A DNA stretch of 64,000 bases. Origin: Mesonia sediminis (GTDB lineage: Bacteria; Bacteroidota; Bacteroidia; Flavobacteriales; Flavobacteriaceae). Below are positions 9,972-19,173 of the stretch, in pieces. Positions within the stretch are counted from its first letter, which is position 1. The number at the start of each line of letters is the position of its first letter. The notes under the pieces are model-generated. The model worked only from the letters and a program-made list of their open reading frames with translations. It made no database searches and was not told where the DNA came from. The DNA is taken from contig NZ_JBHULZ010000041.1 of NCBI RefSeq assembly GCF_042684705.1, positions 372,001-436,000 on the forward strand, given 5' to 3'. Position numbers and translations under genes: made by a program.

Positions 9972-11612
9972 ATGAAAAATATAAAATTTTTATACGCAGC
10001 GCTGCTTGGTGTCCTTTTTATGGGATGTGAGCCGATGGAGGATATCCATGATGAAATAGATGCGCAAGAAGAAGCGGTTAAAGGAGAGGCCAACTACACC
10101 TTAACCGAAGATGATTATACAGATCTTTTAGAGTTAGATTTTACTAGCTTTAGTTCTGAAGACGAAGCAAAACAACTTATTCCTACCGTTTTAGAAAACC
10201 AATACCCATATTGGGGTGCTGGATCTACAGTAATGGTTAATTATAACTTGTATGTAGGTAGAAAAGACGGATTAAGCGACTACACAGGAGCTATGGATTA
10301 TGAGCTTACGAAAGCAGATTATGCTTTAACCGGTAGCGACGCTAATGGATTTTACCCAGAAGCGAATATTGAGCAAGGTATAGACCAAGTATTAAGTGCA
10401 CAAATGCCAAATGCTCAAGAAGGAGACGTGTTATTGGTAGAGTATGATCAATATACTGAGGACCCTGTTGTTGGTTTTGCCGATTTTATTAGCTACAATT
10501 TCGCCAATAGTTTAGAAGGATGGACTATTGAAGATAAATTAGGAGCAGAAGGTTGGGAGTCTAGAACAGATTATGTTCAAGGAAACGGATTTAATTCTGG
10601 ACCTCAGGCTAACATTGACTGGTTGGTATCGCCAAGCATTGATTTAACCAATGAAACCGATTTGCGTTTCCAAATTGATCAAGCTATCAATTATGCAACA
10701 GATATGTCTTTACTTAAGATTTTAGTAGCTACAGATTATACAAATGATGTAGATACTGCGACTTGGACAGAAATTAACTTGGCAACCACCCCAACTGGTT
10801 CGAGTAATGACTTTATTTTAAGTGAAAATTATGACTTTTCTGCTTATGAAGGTGAGACCATCAACATTGCATTAAAGTATGAGTCTACTGCATCAGATGC
10901 AGCTCGTTGGAGAGTAAAAACCGTTGCTCTTAAAACCATTGGCATTACAGGTGAAAGCAATACTTACAAGCATTTTTATATGTTTGATGGTAGCGAGTGG
11001 GTAAAAGATGATGCGGCCTATTATTTACAAGCGGCAGATTATGATGAAATGGGCAGCCCAGGACGTTATAATAACTTTAGTAGCTCAGACAAACCAGAAA
11101 ATTACCTTCCGGCTTTCTTGAATAAAATGTTCCCATACGTTCAAGAAGGAGATGCTATATTCTTGGTATATAACTACTATAATGGCGATGAAACACAAAC
11201 GCGCGGTGATTACTATTACTATGAAATGGGTATGTGGAACCGCTACGAAAGTGTACAAGAGGTAAGCTTACAGTTTGGATTTGAAGATGGTACTTGGGTA
11301 CCCGATAATACCATTAATTACACGCTTACTGAGGCTGATTACTTAACCATAGAAAGCGAGTTAGCCGATAAATACCCAGATCCGGCTAGTAGTGCAGGAA
11401 GATATAAAAACTTTGACTTAAGAGAGGGTAATAAAAACTTCTGGACCAATGATATGCTTTTAGAGGCGATAAATGTTGTTTTAAATGACATTAATCCCGA
11501 CGCCGAAGAAGGTCAAAAATACGCAGTTTCTTATGCATACTACAATGGTAGCTCTGGTGTAGATACTATGTATGTAATCAAAGAAAATGGCGCTTGGGTT
11601 TTACAAGAGTAA
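9972..11612 (+). CDS. Surface lipoprotein with four YxLTxxDY repeats and a choice-of-anchor-J-like domain
   Basis: A 546-residue lipoprotein (lipobox LFMGC, Cys19). Four related units are visible. Each begins with Y-x-L-T/Q-x-x-D-Y (at about 42, 110, 350 and 450) and ends 50-75 residues later in a strand of the type G-D/S/Q-x-x-x-V-x-Y-x-Y (for example GDAIFLVYNYYNG, GQKYAVSYAYYNG). Between units 2 and 3, residues about 165-325 form a jelly-roll of the choice-of-anchor-J type (GWTIED, NIDWLVSPSIDLT). The gene follows a TonB receptor by 14 bases, so it is likely the substrate-capturing partner on the cell surface. I do not recognise the repeat family. The acidic, Tyr-rich composition suits a sugar, peptide or metal ligand equally well. 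Confidence 0.75.
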   Translation: MKNIKFLYAALLGVLFMGCEPMEDIHDEIDAQEEAVKGEANYTLTEDDYTDLLELDFTSFSSEDEAKQLIPTVLENQYPYWGAGSTVMVNYNLYVGRKDGLSDYTGAMDYELTKADYALTGSDANGFYPEANIEQGIDQVLSAQMPNAQEGDVLLVEYDQYTEDPVVGFADFISYNFANSLEGWTIEDKLGAEGWESRTDYVQGNGFNSGPQANIDWLVSPSIDLTNETDLRFQIDQAINYATDMSLLKILVATDYTNDVDTATWTEINLATTPTGSSNDFILSENYDFSAYEGETINIALKYESTASDAARWRVKTVALKTIGITGESNTYKHFYMFDGSEWVKDDAAYYLQAADYDEMGSPGRYNNFSSSDKPENYLPAFLNKMFPYVQEGDAIFLVYNYYNGDETQTRGDYYYYEMGMWNRYESVQEVSLQFGFEDGTWVPDNTINYTLTEADYLTIESELADKYPDPASSAGRYKNFDLREGNKNFWTNDMLLEAINVVLNDINPDAEEGQKYAVSYAYYNGSSGVDTMYVIKENGAWVLQE

Positions 11613-11640
11613 ACCTAAATTGATTTAGCCTATTTTTTTA

Positions 11641-11678
11641 AATCGGTTCTTTTAGCAATAAAAGAACCGATTCTTTTT
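11641..11678 (+). terminator. Terminator after the first receptor/lipoprotein pair
   Basis: A perfect 14-bp stem (11641-11654 with 11659-11672) is closed by a GCAA tetraloop and followed by CTTTTTT. Confidence 0.92.
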
Positions 11679-11714
11679 TGCCTAAAATTATTCCGTATAT
11701 TTACAACAAAAACA

Positions 11715-12155
11715 ATGTACACAGGTTTATTTCATTTTCACTCTTTTTGGGCTTATTTGGTATTACTCGTAGTCGGTTTGGCAACGATAAACGCGCTAGC
11801 TGGCTATTTTACAAAACGCAGTTATTCGCCCAATGATTTTAGAATTTCTTTATTTGCGCTTATTGCATCACACATTCAATTACTCTTAGGTATTGTTTTG
11901 TTTTTTAAATCGCCCAAAATACTTTGGTTTCAAGATAACTTAGACGTGGGAACAATAATGAAAGATCCTTTATTGCGTCTTTATAATGTAGAGCATCCTA
12001 CGCTTATGATTATTGCCGTTGTTTTAATTACCATGGGTTATTCGAAACATAAAAAGAAGTTATCTTCTACACCCAAATTAAAAACATTAGCTATCTTTTA
12101 TACGTTAGCTTTGATAGCTATTTTACTGATGATTCCGTGGAATCAATGGTTTTAA
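11715..12155 (+). CDS. Four-helix integral membrane protein (cytochrome b-like)
   Basis: A 146-residue hydrophobic protein with four predicted membrane segments (about 9-29, 44-65, 93-112 and 123-141). Histidines lie near or inside the helices (FHFHSFW at 7-11, SHIQ at about 55, VEHPTLM at about 95). That pattern resembles small di-heme cytochrome b-like or DoxX/CopD-like membrane proteins, but no specific family can be proved. The gene sits alone between two terminators. Its only structural neighbours are the receptor modules, and I see no evidence that it belongs to them. Homologues in flavobacteria are sometimes mislabelled as ribosomal protein L27; nothing here supports that label. Confidence 0.7.
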   Translation: MYTGLFHFHSFWAYLVLLVVGLATINALAGYFTKRSYSPNDFRISLFALIASHIQLLLGIVLFFKSPKILWFQDNLDVGTIMKDPLLRLYNVEHPTLMIIAVVLITMGYSKHKKKLSSTPKLKTLAIFYTLALIAILLMIPWNQWF

Positions 12156-12160
12156 AATAA

Positions 12161-12188
12161 AAAAATCCGGTTTAACCGGATTTTTTTT
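12161..12188. terminator. Bidirectional terminator
   Basis: An almost perfect palindrome: AAAAATCCGG, a TTTAA loop, then CCGGATTTTT. It lies between the stop codons of two convergent genes, with A-tracts on one side and T-tracts on the other. Confidence 0.9.
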
Positions 12189-12202
12189 GCTTAAATTTCT
12201 AA

Positions 12203-13288
12203 TTAAAGAGAAGTATCTATTTCCTTGATTAGGTAAACAAATACAGGAAAGTGATCGCTGTAACCACCAGAGAAACCTCCATTAGAGAAACTTCTAAAGG
12301 GGTATCCTTTATATTTACCGCGCGGGGTAGCTAGAAAAGGAGGATTAAAAACCCCCGCTTTGTAATATTTATAAGTGCTATAATCTTTATCTAAAAATCC
12401 GTGACTTAGTAACATTTGGTCGAATAGATCCCAGCTATCTCGATAAGCAATTGTTCCTATTCCAGATTTTTGCATGTTTTCAAATGGGTTGTAGAATTCT
12501 TTTAGCTTAGTATTTTCTTTTTCCGCTTTAGCGCCAAAATTCTCTTTAATACTTTTATTGTATGGGCCATCGTTGAAATCGCCCATGGTAATAATTTTGG
12601 CATAGGGGTCTATGGCAAGTAAAGAATCGGCTATTTTTCTGTTTAAATCGGCTGCAGCCTCTCTTAAATAACTGCTTCGTGCTTCGCCACCGCTTCGTGA
12701 TGGCCAATGATTTACAATAAAGTGCATTTTGTCCCCATTCAAAAAACCGCTTACTACAAGTTGGTCTCGGGTATAAACTTTTTTATCGGGGTTGTCACTT
12801 CTAAAAACTTTTAGTTCGTGTGAAACGCTATTAGAAACTTGAAAAAGATCTTTCTGATAAATTAAACCCACATCAATCCCACGACGATCTGGCGACTCAT
12901 AATGTACAATTTGGTAATTGTAAGGTAATAAATCGGGCTCATTAAGTAAGTCTATTAACACCTTTTTGTTTTCAATCTCACAAACTCCAACTACGGCTGG
13001 TGCGTTCTGAGCTACATCGCTACCAATTTGCTTGATAACAGAAGCCATATTCTTTAATTTTTTTTGATAAACGCTTTGCCTTAAGCCCTCGTCCATTTCC
13101 ATGATTGGAGAATATTCATCATTTTTAGAAGGGTCGTCTTCTGCATCAAAAAGATTTTCTAGATTATAAAATGCAATGGTATTTACTTGATAGCTTTTCT
13201 TGGTATTGCTAGTGTTTGTGGTGGTTGCAGTGGGTCCACAACTGATAAGAAAGAGACCTAAAACCAATAAAAGAAACTGCTTTTTCAT
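12203..13288 (-). CDS. Endonuclease/exonuclease/phosphatase-family lipoprotein
   Basis: A 361-residue lipoprotein (lipobox LISCG, Cys17) with a complete EEP fold. Visible catalytic motifs in order: NLENLFD, the metal-binding glutamate in VCEIEN, RRGIDVGLIY, NHWPSRSGG with the active-site His, GDFND, and the terminal SDHFPV. Family members cleave phosphodiester or phosphate-ester bonds in nucleic acids, phospholipids or inositol phosphates using Mg2+. The lipid anchor puts this one in the envelope, outside the cytoplasm. It lies on the opposite strand between two TonB-receptor/lipoprotein pairs, one carrying an OB-like DUF5689 domain. This is consistent with feeding on extracellular DNA or phosphodiesters, though that link is inference. 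Confidence 0.88.
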   Translation of the reverse strand: MKKQFLLLVLGLFLISCGPTATTTNTSNTKKSYQVNTIAFYNLENLFDAEDDPSKNDEYSPIMEMDEGLRQSVYQKKLKNMASVIKQIGSDVAQNAPAVVGVCEIENKKVLIDLLNEPDLLPYNYQIVHYESPDRRGIDVGLIYQKDLFQVSNSVSHELKVFRSDNPDKKVYTRDQLVVSGFLNGDKMHFIVNHWPSRSGGEARSSYLREAAADLNRKIADSLLAIDPYAKIITMGDFNDGPYNKSIKENFGAKAEKENTKLKEFYNPFENMQKSGIGTIAYRDSWDLFDQMLLSHGFLDKDYSTYKYYKAGVFNPPFLATPRGKYKGYPFRSFSNGGFSGGYSDHFPVFVYLIKEIDTSL

Positions 13289-13353
13289 AATTTTTCGTAT
13301 TTTAACAAATATTTAAATTTTACGTGTTACGTAGGTTATGCAAGTATTTAATG

Positions 13354-13361
13354 TAAATTTG
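13354..13361 (+). promoter_or_regulatory. -7 element before the second TonB receptor
   Basis: TAAATTTG matches TAnnTTTG in the divergent gap between the nuclease lipoprotein and the receptor, 55 bases before the ATG. There is no clear -33 element. Confidence 0.45.
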
Positions 13362-13416
13362 CATTTGCTAAATTAGGCACAAATAGTTTAATAATTAAGA
13401 AAACTACATTAAGAAA

Positions 13417-16293
13417 ATGAAAAAAGGATTATTTCTTTTTGCTTTAATGATTATTTCTTCTAGTCTATGGGCGCAGACCATAGTTAAGGGGAAAGTTGTT
13501 GACGCAATTACCAATGAAGAATTACCCGATGTAGAAGTAAGTGTTGAAGAAACCACACTTAGTTTAAAAACCAATGCAAAGGGAGAATTTATTTTTGACC
13601 GTTTTGATTTGCCCTTGGGCGAGCAGGTTATCTCTTTTGAAAAAGAGGGCTACATCAGTAAACGTTTTCCCGTAATCATTAATGAAAACGCTACCTTAGA
13701 TCTTGAAACCATAAGTTTAAAGGTAGATGTAAATGAGGAAAATTTGCAAATAGGTGTAATTTCACTTAGCGCAAGTGAGTTAGATGAAGACGAAAGTTCA
13801 GCTTCAAACTTATCGGGACTTTTACAAGCTTCTCGAGATACTTATCTTAATGCTGCTGCTTTTGATTTTAGTGCAACCTTTTTTAGACCTAGAGGTTTTG
13901 ATAATGAAAATGGTAAAGTACTAATAAATGGTATCGAAATGAACAAGCAATTTGACGGTAGACCGCAATGGTCAAGCTGGGGCGGACTGAATGATGTACA
14001 GCGAAACCAAATTTTCACCATGGGCCTAGAGGCTAATGAGTATACTTTTGGTGGTGTTGCTGGTACAACCAATATGATTATGCGCGCCTCTCAATACAGA
14101 AAAGGAGGGCGTGTTTCTTATGCTGCTTCAAACCGTTCTTACCAAGGCAGAGTAATGGCAAGCTACAGTTCTGGTCTTTTAAATAATGGTTGGTCTTATA
14201 CTTTTTTAGCTTCACGCCGATTTGGTGAGGAAGGCTTTAAAGACGGTACACTTTATGATGCTAATTCATTTTTTGCTGCAGTTGAAAAACAAATTAATCC
14301 CAATCATAGCCTAAATTTAACTGCTTTTTTTACGCCTAATAGACGAGGAAAAGCAACGGCTATTACGCAAGAGGTTAAAGACCTAAAGGGTATTGAATAC
14401 AATCCTTTATGGGGATATCAAGATGGAGAAATTAGAAATTCTAGAGTTAAAGAAATAGAAGAGCCAGTGGTCATGTTAAACCACTACTGGAACATTTCAG
14501 ATAAATCCAAATTAAATACCAACGTGGCTTTTCAAACCGGTAAAATTGCCAACTCGAGAATTGATAACGGAGGTACGCGTATCGTCGAAAGTAGCGATGG
14601 GCAAATAAGCTATGTTGGCGGAAGCAATAACCCTACACCAGAATATTACCAAAATCTACCCAGTTATCATTTGCGTTTTCCTAACCCAGAAGCAAAAGAT
14701 TATCAAGCTGCATACTTGGCTAGAGAGGCGTTTGTAAATGACGGACAGCTTAATTGGAACCGCTTATATGAGGCCAATGCCATAGCTAGAGCAAAGGGTG
14801 GAAATTCTATTTATATTATCCAAAACGACAGACAAGATGATACCCAGTTTACGGCAAATACTATTTTTACCTCAGACGTGAACCAGAATATTACTTTAAA
14901 CGCCTCTTTAAATTACAGAGGTTTACTCAGTGAGAACTATGCCGAAGTTAAAGATTTATTGGGAGGTACTGGCTATTTAGATGTTGACTTCTTTGCCGAA
15001 GAGCCTCAAAATATCGAAACTTCAGGAATCAATGATTTGGCGCAAAGCGATGTTAATAATCCCAATAGAATTGCGAGAGAAGGAGACCGCTATAAATACA
15101 ATTATGATATTAGAGCTAATGTAGCCACTGCATTTGCACAAGCCCAATTCAAGTACAAAAGGGTAGATGGCTATATCGCCGGAAACGTTTCAAATACAAC
15201 TTACCAACGTGATGGTAAGTATAAAAACGGTTACTTTTTAGATAATAGTTTTGGCAAAAGTGAGAAATTAGATTTTACTAATTTTGGGGCAAAAGCCGGA
15301 GCTACTTATAAAGTTTCAGGTCGTCATCTAGTTAGCGCTAATACAGGATATTACACCACAGCTCCTAGTATAAGAAACTCTTTTAGCAATGCCAGACAAA
15401 ATAATAATGTTGTAACAGGGCTAGAATCAGAGAAAATTACTTCAGCAGACGTGAGTTATATTTATAGAACTCCTAAAGTGAAAGCAAGATTAACTGGTTT
15501 TTACACTGGTTTTCAAGACGGTACAGATATTGGTTTTTACTTTACACAAGATCTTTCTGGTTTTGGTATAGATGAAGGGGATGCCTTTGTACAAGAGGTA
15601 GTTACCGGAATAGATAGAAGAAATATGGGGGCAGAGTTTGGTATAGAAGCCCAAGTTACCCCCACCATTAAGCTTAAGGCTGCGGGATCATACGGTCAAT
15701 ATGTCTATACTAATAATCCAGATCTATATTTAACCAGTGATGACTTTAATCCTGCTATGTCAAATGTAAACGAAAATGGAGAAGTACGCTTTGGTGATGG
15801 CAAGACAAATTTAAAAGACTATCACGTTGCTGGAGGACCAGAAAAAGCTTTTCAAGTAGGTTTTGAATATAGAGATCCAGACTACTGGTGGATTGGTGTA
15901 ACGGCAAACTACTTTGACGATGCTTACATTGACATCTCTTCATTGAACAGATCGGCTAACTTCGATTTAGATTATGACGGCTTACCTAGAAATGACTATG
16001 ATCCTGCCAAAGCAAAACAATTGCTAGCCCAAGAAAACTTTGGCGATTACACTTTAGTAAACATCGTTGGTGGTAAATCTTGGAAAATAAATCAATATTT
16101 TGTTGGTTTTTTTGCGACCATAAATAACGTTTTTGATACCGAATATAAAACGGGTGGTTTTGAGCAATCTAGAAATTCTAACTTTACCAATTTAGCCGAA
16201 GATAAAGCTCGGGAAAATGGACCAATTTTTGGTAACCGCTACTTTTTTGGTTACGGAACAACCTATTATTTAAATTTATACTTAAGATTTTAA
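13417..16293 (+). CDS. TonB-dependent receptor with carboxypeptidase-like N-terminal domain (paralogue 2)
   Basis: A 958-residue outer-membrane receptor. A signal peptide (ends SSLWAQ, about 19) precedes a CarboxypepD_reg-like sandwich (about 22-105, VKGKVVDAITNEELPDVEV). The plug (about 120-230) carries FRPRGFDNENGKVLINGIEM, and the barrel closes with LYLRF. Shared motifs NHYWNISDKSKL, VKDLLGG and PLWGYQDGE tie it to the receptor at 7417, but it is about 110 residues longer. The lipoprotein gene with DUF5689 and anchor-J-like domains follows after 20 bases, repeating the gene order of the first pair. It faces the EEP nuclease lipoprotein across a 128-base divergent gap, which places all three under one regulatory region. 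The substrate is unproven. Confidence 0.93.
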   Translation: MKKGLFLFALMIISSSLWAQTIVKGKVVDAITNEELPDVEVSVEETTLSLKTNAKGEFIFDRFDLPLGEQVISFEKEGYISKRFPVIINENATLDLETISLKVDVNEENLQIGVISLSASELDEDESSASNLSGLLQASRDTYLNAAAFDFSATFFRPRGFDNENGKVLINGIEMNKQFDGRPQWSSWGGLNDVQRNQIFTMGLEANEYTFGGVAGTTNMIMRASQYRKGGRVSYAASNRSYQGRVMASYSSGLLNNGWSYTFLASRRFGEEGFKDGTLYDANSFFAAVEKQINPNHSLNLTAFFTPNRRGKATAITQEVKDLKGIEYNPLWGYQDGEIRNSRVKEIEEPVVMLNHYWNISDKSKLNTNVAFQTGKIANSRIDNGGTRIVESSDGQISYVGGSNNPTPEYYQNLPSYHLRFPNPEAKDYQAAYLAREAFVNDGQLNWNRLYEANAIARAKGGNSIYIIQNDRQDDTQFTANTIFTSDVNQNITLNASLNYRGLLSENYAEVKDLLGGTGYLDVDFFAEEPQNIETSGINDLAQSDVNNPNRIAREGDRYKYNYDIRANVATAFAQAQFKYKRVDGYIAGNVSNTTYQRDGKYKNGYFLDNSFGKSEKLDFTNFGAKAGATYKVSGRHLVSANTGYYTTAPSIRNSFSNARQNNNVVTGLESEKITSADVSYIYRTPKVKARLTGFYTGFQDGTDIGFYFTQDLSGFGIDEGDAFVQEVVTGIDRRNMGAEFGIEAQVTPTIKLKAAGSYGQYVYTNNPDLYLTSDDFNPAMSNVNENGEVRFGDGKTNLKDYHVAGGPEKAFQVGFEYRDPDYWWIGVTANYFDDAYIDISSLNRSANFDLDYDGLPRNDYDPAKAKQLLAQENFGDYTLVNIVGGKSWKINQYFVGFFATINNVFDTEYKTGGFEQSRNSNFTNLAEDKARENGPIFGNRYFFGYGTTYYLNLYLRF

Positions 16294-16313
16294 TTAGAAA
16301 ATACAACACGATT

Positions 16314-17720
16314 ATGAAAACCATACCATTCACAAAATTCTTATTCCTTTCGCTATTTTTAGCAGGATTTGCCACTTCGTGTGTGCAAGATGATGATTAC
16401 GATGTGCCTAATACAGATGTTAAAGATATTGAGATTCCTGGTACAATCGTTTCTATTGAGTCTGTTCTAGGTGAGTTTGCTCAAAACGATAATGAGCAAT
16501 TTACTTTTTCAGAAACCAACCAATATTTAGAAGGTTACGTGATTTCTTCAGACGAAGCAGGTAACTTTTTTAGAGAGATTATTTTACAGAACAAACCAGA
16601 AAACCCAACAGCGGGTATTAAAGTTGCTTTATTTGTAAATTCTTTATTTACCCGTTATCAAGTAGGACAGAAGATTTATGTTGGCCTTGACGGATTTACT
16701 ATAGGGGTTTCTAACGGTGTGGTAACCTTAGGAGTGCCCGATGGTAATTTTATTGATGAAGCACCTGCTCAGTTTGAAAAGCAAATCATAAGAAGTACAG
16801 AAATAGCCGAAATAGTACCCTTGCCAATCAGCATTAATCAATTTTCTGATGCTTATGAGAACTTATTCATCCAATTGGATAATGTGCAGTTTTCCAAAGC
16901 ACAAATAGATGCAAATTTAAGTTTTGCCTCTGAATCTGAAGATAGTTTTGATGGCGAGCGTATTCTAGAAAGTTGTACAGCAGATGCTACAACCACTTTA
17001 AGTACAAGTACTTTTGCCGATTTTAAAGGCTTAAAATTACCTAAAGGTAGTGGTACCTTAAACGGAGTGTTATCTAGGGATTATCGTGATGAAAAATATG
17101 TTATCGCTATAAATTCACCGGCAGATTATAATATGAATGCAGAACGTTGCGATCCGCTTACCTATGATTGTGGTATTGCAGCTACTCAAGGAAGTCAAAA
17201 TATTTTAAATGAAGATTTTGAAGCCCAGGCTAATGGTCTTGCAAATATAAGTGGATGGGTAAACTATGCAGAAGCAGGTTCGCGTTCTTGGGAGGTTTTT
17301 ACCGATAGCGAAAACGTACCCTCTATGGGTAAAGCTGTTAGAATGCAAGCATTCAACTCGGGTGACCAAAGCAATATTGCATGGTTAATTACTCCGCAAA
17401 TAGACTTTGATACACAAGACAACGAAACGCTTATGTTTGATACTTCAAATAGTTTTTCAGACGATAGTAACCTAAGAGTGATGTTGTCTACCAACTGGGA
17501 TGGCGACGTAAATACTATTAATGACGCCGACTGGGGCGAATTGTCTGCGGCCACCGTTGTTGATGATGGCGAATTTTACAAAAATGTAGTAAGCTCTGGG
17601 GTTGTAGATCTTTCTTGTATTGAAGGGAAAGCCTATATTGCCTTCAAATATATTGGAAGCACCCAACAAGCTCAAGACGGAACATACGAGCTAAATAACA
17701 TTACGGTAGATTTTGAATAA
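16314..17720 (+). CDS. DUF5689 / choice-of-anchor-J lipoprotein
   Basis: A 468-residue lipoprotein (lipobox ATSCV, Cys23). Residues about 40-280 fit DUF5689, an OB-like Bacteroidota domain: the opening IVSIESVLGEF, YLEGYVISSDEAGNFF, and IYVGLDGFTIGV. Residues about 295-467 form a choice-of-anchor-J-type jelly-roll (ILNEDFE, GWVNY, NIAWLITPQIDFD), closely resembling the same domain in the lipoprotein at 9972. Because the receptor gene lies 20 bases upstream, it is most likely the cell-surface partner of that receptor. OB-like folds often bind nucleic acid, which with the neighbouring EEP nuclease makes a DNA or nucleotide substrate possible. That is inference. Confidence 0.85.
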   Translation: MKTIPFTKFLFLSLFLAGFATSCVQDDDYDVPNTDVKDIEIPGTIVSIESVLGEFAQNDNEQFTFSETNQYLEGYVISSDEAGNFFREIILQNKPENPTAGIKVALFVNSLFTRYQVGQKIYVGLDGFTIGVSNGVVTLGVPDGNFIDEAPAQFEKQIIRSTEIAEIVPLPISINQFSDAYENLFIQLDNVQFSKAQIDANLSFASESEDSFDGERILESCTADATTTLSTSTFADFKGLKLPKGSGTLNGVLSRDYRDEKYVIAINSPADYNMNAERCDPLTYDCGIAATQGSQNILNEDFEAQANGLANISGWVNYAEAGSRSWEVFTDSENVPSMGKAVRMQAFNSGDQSNIAWLITPQIDFDTQDNETLMFDTSNSFSDDSNLRVMLSTNWDGDVNTINDADWGELSAATVVDDGEFYKNVVSSGVVDLSCIEGKAYIAFKYIGSTQQAQDGTYELNNITVDFE

Positions 17721-17744
17721 TTAAAATAGCTACAAGTAAACAAT

Positions 17745-17772
17745 AAAAAAGCGGCCATTTGGCCGCTTTTTT
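17745..17772. terminator. Bidirectional terminator
   Basis: A 12-bp stem AAAAAAGCGGCC/GGCCGCTTTTTT with an ATTT loop separates the convergent lipoprotein and hflX genes. Its right edge overlaps the hflX stop codon at 17771-17773. Confidence 0.9.
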
Positions 17773-18994
17773 ATTGCTCTTCTCCAGTATAGGCATCATA
17801 TTCAGGATACAAGAAATTGTTATATGGGAAGCGAGTGATATGAATTTCACGAACAGCCTCGTAGACCTTTTTTCTAAACTCCTCTATATTTTCCTTATTT
17901 ATGGCCGAAATAAAGAGTACGTCATCCCCCACTTTGCTCATCCATGTTCGTTTCCATTCTGCAAGAGAATAATGAGCCTTAGTTTTTTCGGTTATTAAAT
18001 CATCTTCATCAATGGTTTCTGGTTCATAGGCATCAATCTTATTAAAGACCATAATAGTAGGTTTGTCTTTGCCTTCAATCTCACTTAAAATTTGATTTAC
18101 CGATTCAATATGATCCTCAAAGTTAGGATGCGATATATCGACAATATGCAATAACAAATCTGCCTCACGCACCTCGTCTAGAGTAGACTTAAAAGATTCA
18201 ACCAATTGGGTGGGTAGTTTTCTTATAAATCCAACAGTATCAGTTAATAAGAAAGGAAGATTGCGTATTACTACTTTACGTACCGTAGTATCTAAAGTTG
18301 CAAACAATTTGTTCTCTGCGAAGACATCACTTTTACTAATTACATTCATTAATGTTGACTTGCCTACATTGGTATACCCAACTAAAGCAACACGAACCAG
18401 CTGTCCACGATTGCCACGTTGCACAGACATCTGTTTGTCTATGGTCTTAAGCTTGTCTTTTAATTGCGATATTTTATCGCGCACTATACGTCTATCGGTC
18501 TCTATTTCGGTTTCACCGGGTCCGCGCATTCCAATACCTCCTCGCTGTCTTTCTAAGTGTGTCCACAATCCCGCTAGTCGAGGCAACAAATATTCATATT
18601 GTGCCAATTCTACCTGCGTACGGGCATAACTGGTTTTGGCACGTTGAGCAAAAATATCAAGAATAAGATAAGTACGATCAACCACCTTACATTTTAAAAT
18701 TTTCTCAATGTTTTTCTGTTGAGCTGGGCTCAATTCATCATCAAAAATAGCTGTTCCTATATCATTGGCATCTACAAATTGTTTTACTTCTTCCATCTTG
18801 CCGGTCCCAATAAACGTTTTTGGATTAGGAACATCTAATTTTTGGGTAAAGCGTTTTAATACTTCTCCGCCAGCTGTGTAAGTCAAAAACTCTAATTCAT
18901 CAAGATACTCTCGGGATTTTTCTTCGTCTTGATGCTGAGTAATAATCCCAATAAGCACAGATTTTTCATATTCAATATTTTCTTTTTCTAACAT
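17771..18994 (-). CDS. hflX: Ribosome-associated GTPase HflX
   Basis: A 407-residue GTPase that splits stalled or stressed 70S ribosomes. The N-terminal HflX domain (about 1-190) includes KFIGTGKMEE-type sequence (FIGTGKMEEVKQFV) and the glycine-rich linker RGGIGMRGPGETEIETD. The G domain follows: G1 ALVGYTNVGKSTLMN, G3 DTVGFI, G4 NKID, and a G5-like SAIN. The C-terminal tail (NNFLYPEYDAYTGEEQ) is short. The size is normal and no motif is missing. It stands alone between two other transcription units. Confidence 0.96.
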   Translation of the reverse strand: MLEKENIEYEKSVLIGIITQHQDEEKSREYLDELEFLTYTAGGEVLKRFTQKLDVPNPKTFIGTGKMEEVKQFVDANDIGTAIFDDELSPAQQKNIEKILKCKVVDRTYLILDIFAQRAKTSYARTQVELAQYEYLLPRLAGLWTHLERQRGGIGMRGPGETEIETDRRIVRDKISQLKDKLKTIDKQMSVQRGNRGQLVRVALVGYTNVGKSTLMNVISKSDVFAENKLFATLDTTVRKVVIRNLPFLLTDTVGFIRKLPTQLVESFKSTLDEVREADLLLHIVDISHPNFEDHIESVNQILSEIEGKDKPTIMVFNKIDAYEPETIDEDDLITEKTKAHYSLAEWKRTWMSKVGDDVLFISAINKENIEEFRKKVYEAVREIHITRFPYNNFLYPEYDAYTGEEQ

Positions 18995-19012
18995 AAATCT
19001 ATTTTCTTAATT

Positions 19013-19020
19013 CAAAAATA
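19013..19020 (-). promoter_or_regulatory. -7 element for hflX
   Basis: Read on the minus strand, TATTTTTG lies 19 bases before the hflX ATG. A possible TTTG (19036-19039) sits at a short 15-base spacing. Confidence 0.4.
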
Positions 19021-19136
19021 CAAAAAGCCAGCTTCCAAACATTGATTTTCTTCACAATACACGTCTAAACCATTTTCATAGTGCGTAAGGATGCATTGGT
19101 CTATACCTTTTGTTTTAAATTAGAAAATATCATGCC

Positions 19137-19163
19137 AAAAAAAAAGCTGCCAATATTGGCAGC
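19137..19163 (-). terminator. Terminator of the MORN-like gene
   Basis: The perfect 18-base palindrome GCTGCCAATATTGGCAGC, followed on the minus strand by nine Ts, just after the stop codon. Confidence 0.9.
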
Positions 19164-19173
19164 CTAAAACTAT

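Noticed and set aside
18210..18629. 139-residue open frame opposite hflX
   Set aside because: It lies wholly inside the well-conserved hflX gene on the other strand, has no promoter and no recognisable domain.
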